The translations under genes and the position numbers were made by a program. Shown in pieces: positions 12,416-13,651 of a stretch of 13,651 nt of DNA. The stretch comes from an uncultured Eggerthellaceae bacterium (GTDB lineage Bacteria; Actinomycetota; Coriobacteriia; Coriobacteriales; Eggerthellaceae). The DNA lies in contig CAJUFC010000221.1 in assembly GCA_910585565.1 (NCBI GenBank), positions 1 to 13,651 on the forward strand, in the 5' to 3' direction. Numbering within the stretch: position 1 is the first letter of the stretch; each line of letters starts with the position of its first letter. A model generated the notes under the pieces. That model did no database searches and was not told where the DNA came from. It saw only the letters and a list, made by a program, of their open reading frames with translations.

Positions 12416-13651
12416 TGCCGGCGCAAGACTTCGTCGCCTTCGAGGGCGCGTCGTTCACCTATGACGGAAGCCACTATGTGCTCCGCGATCTGGAGCTGCG
12501 GGTACCCCAGGGCCAGTTCGTCTGCTTGCTCGGCGGCAACGGTTCTGGCAAGTCGACCCTGGCGAAGTGCGTCAACGCGCTGCTCGTGCCCGACGCCGGA
12601 CGCGTGCTGACGTTCGGGCGCGAGACGGCCGACCCCGACGCCATCTACTTCATCCGCTCGAACGCCGGGCTTGTGTTCCAGAACCCCGACGACCAGCTGG
12701 TGGCATCCGTCGTGGAGAACGACGTTGCCTTCGGCCCGGAAAACCTCGGCGTGCCGACACCCGAGCTCAGGCGTCGCGTCGGCGAGGCGTTAGCCACAGT
12801 CGGCCTGAACGGCTTTCACAAGCGCGAGACGACGACGCTGTCAGGGGGACAGAAGCAGCGCGTCGCCATCGCAGGCATCCTGGCCATGGACCCAGCCATG
12901 CTCATTCTGGACGAAGCCTCTGCCATGCTCGACCCGCGCGGGCGCGCCGGGCTCCTGCGCGTCTGCCGCGAGCTGCACGCATCCGGCATGACCATCGTCA
13001 TGATCACGCACTACATGGAGGAAGCGGCCGAGGCCGAACGCGTCGTCGTGCTGGACGAAGGCCGCGTCCGCATGGATGGCGCGCCCGAAGACGTGCTCGT
13101 GCGCACGAGCGAGCTGCGCGCGCTCGACCTTGCCGTGCCGTTTGCCGCAGCACTATCGCTCAATCTGCGCGAGCGCGGCGTCGACATCCGACCGTGCATC
13201 AACGCACCTGAGCTCGCCTGCGAGCTGGACCGGCTCGCCGACACCTGCAGCGCCCGCAAGGGTGCGCTGCAAGGCAATCTCCCCTGTCGCGCCGAAGCCC
13301 GCCACGAAGCCGCAGCGGAAGCAGCGGCGCCAGCGACGGCAGAGGCTGCCGTCCGCACACAGGAGCCGTCAGCCGCAACCGAGCAAGCCTCTCACGCAAG
13401 CCCTGATGTCCTCCTCGCGTTCCAAGACGTCAGCTTTTCGTACCTCGACCCCCAGCGCGCACAGCGCCGCCAGGCGCGCAAGAAGGCGCGGCCCACCCAA
13501 AACGCCGCTCCCGCGCGCACAGGCTGGGGTGCCTCCCCCGATGACGCCTGGGCGCTGCGCCACATCGACCTGGCGGTGCACGCAGGCGAGTTCCTGGGCG
13601 TCGCCGGGCATACAGGCAGCGGAAAGAGCACGCTCATCCAGCTGATGAACG
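12415..13651 (+). CDS. ecfA: Fused two-domain ECF transporter ATPase (3' end outside window)
   Basis: An open frame from the ATG at 12415 (the A shared with the ribU TAA) to the window edge, 412 codons without a stop. The first ABC domain is complete: Walker A GGNGSGKST (40-48), Q-loop VFQNPDDQ (87-94), signature LSGGQKQR (142-149), Walker B MLILDEA (162-168) and switch His199. A family-typical tail containing LDLAVPFAAAL follows, then an Ala/Glu-rich linker to about 330. A second ABC domain starts at DVLLAFQDVSFSY (331-343) and reaches Walker A GHTGSGKST (398-406) before the window ends. EcfA1 and EcfA2 are usually separate proteins; here they are one chain. The second domain carries a basic insert of about 30 residues (348-376) between its first two strands. 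It should power RibU together with an EcfT expected just to the right, which I cannot see. Confidence 0.9.
   Translation, partial: MPAQDFVAFEGASFTYDGSHYVLRDLELRVPQGQFVCLLGGNGSGKSTLAKCVNALLVPDAGRVLTFGRETADPDAIYFIRSNAGLVFQNPDDQLVASVVENDVAFGPENLGVPTPELRRRVGEALATVGLNGFHKRETTTLSGGQKQRVAIAGILAMDPAMLILDEASAMLDPRGRAGLLRVCRELHASGMTIVMITHYMEEAAEAERVVVLDEGRVRMDGAPEDVLVRTSELRALDLAVPFAAALSLNLRERGVDIRPCINAPELACELDRLADTCSARKGALQGNLPCRAEARHEAAAEAAAPATAEAAVRTQEPSAATEQASHASPDVLLAFQDVSFSYLDPQRAQRRQARKKARPTQNAAPARTGWGASPDDAWALRHIDLAVHAGEFLGVAGHTGSGKSTLIQLMN

Overview
The window looks like chromosomal DNA of a GC-rich anaerobic actinobacterium, most likely class Coriobacteriia, family Eggerthellaceae (Eggerthella/Gordonibacter/Slackia-like). 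This is inferred from three things: a Tat-exported DMSO-reductase-family operon, a divergent LuxR regulator with about 12 membrane segments (a type abundant next to molybdoenzymes in this family), and strongly GC-rich codon use. No rRNA or tRNA is present to fix the taxon.

Left part (1-453): no protein gene. A convincing small-RNA unit lies on the minus strand, about 189-352. It has a TTGAAG-N17-TATTAT promoter, a long rod-like fold capped by a GNRA tetraloop, a crossing helix that would make a pseudoknot, and an intrinsic terminator. A second, weaker promoter-plus-hairpin lies on the plus strand (17-131). I see nothing else in 132-187 or 387-453.

454-6166 (minus): a respiratory molybdoenzyme operon in the order dmsA (catalytic, Tat signal, 4Fe-4S and Mo-bisPGD) - dmsB (four 4Fe-4S clusters) - dmsC (membrane anchor) - TorD/DmsD-type chaperone - second, divergent dmsC-like anchor. 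Together they would pass electrons from menaquinol to an oxidised substrate outside the membrane. The substrate cannot be read from the sequence. 6375-8021 (plus): the divergent membrane LuxR regulator, probably translated from a leaderless mRNA. The shared intergenic region holds a perfect TCACAT-N5-ATGTGA dyad and a second imperfect dyad, the best operator candidates.

8022-10094 (plus): a triple 10-bp tandem repeat, then lemA and a short DUF2207-type membrane protein that form a two-gene unit. 10163-10863 (plus): a type II toxin-antitoxin pair (ribbon-helix-helix antitoxin, PIN-domain VapC toxin) with less GC-rich codons and an 11-bp-spaced repeat over its promoter, probably acquired. 10885-11136 (minus): a small GlsB/YeaQ/YmgE-family membrane protein.

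11328-13651 (plus): a riboflavin uptake operon. A promoter and an FMN riboswitch with an enlarged P3 arm are followed by a clear intrinsic terminator, the RibU substrate-binding subunit, and a fused two-domain ECF ATPase that runs off the right edge. A 12-nt segment in the enlarged P3 arm is perfectly complementary to the segment just after the aptamer. That segment can also pair with the 5' arm of the terminator, which suggests an aptamer-integrated switching element.
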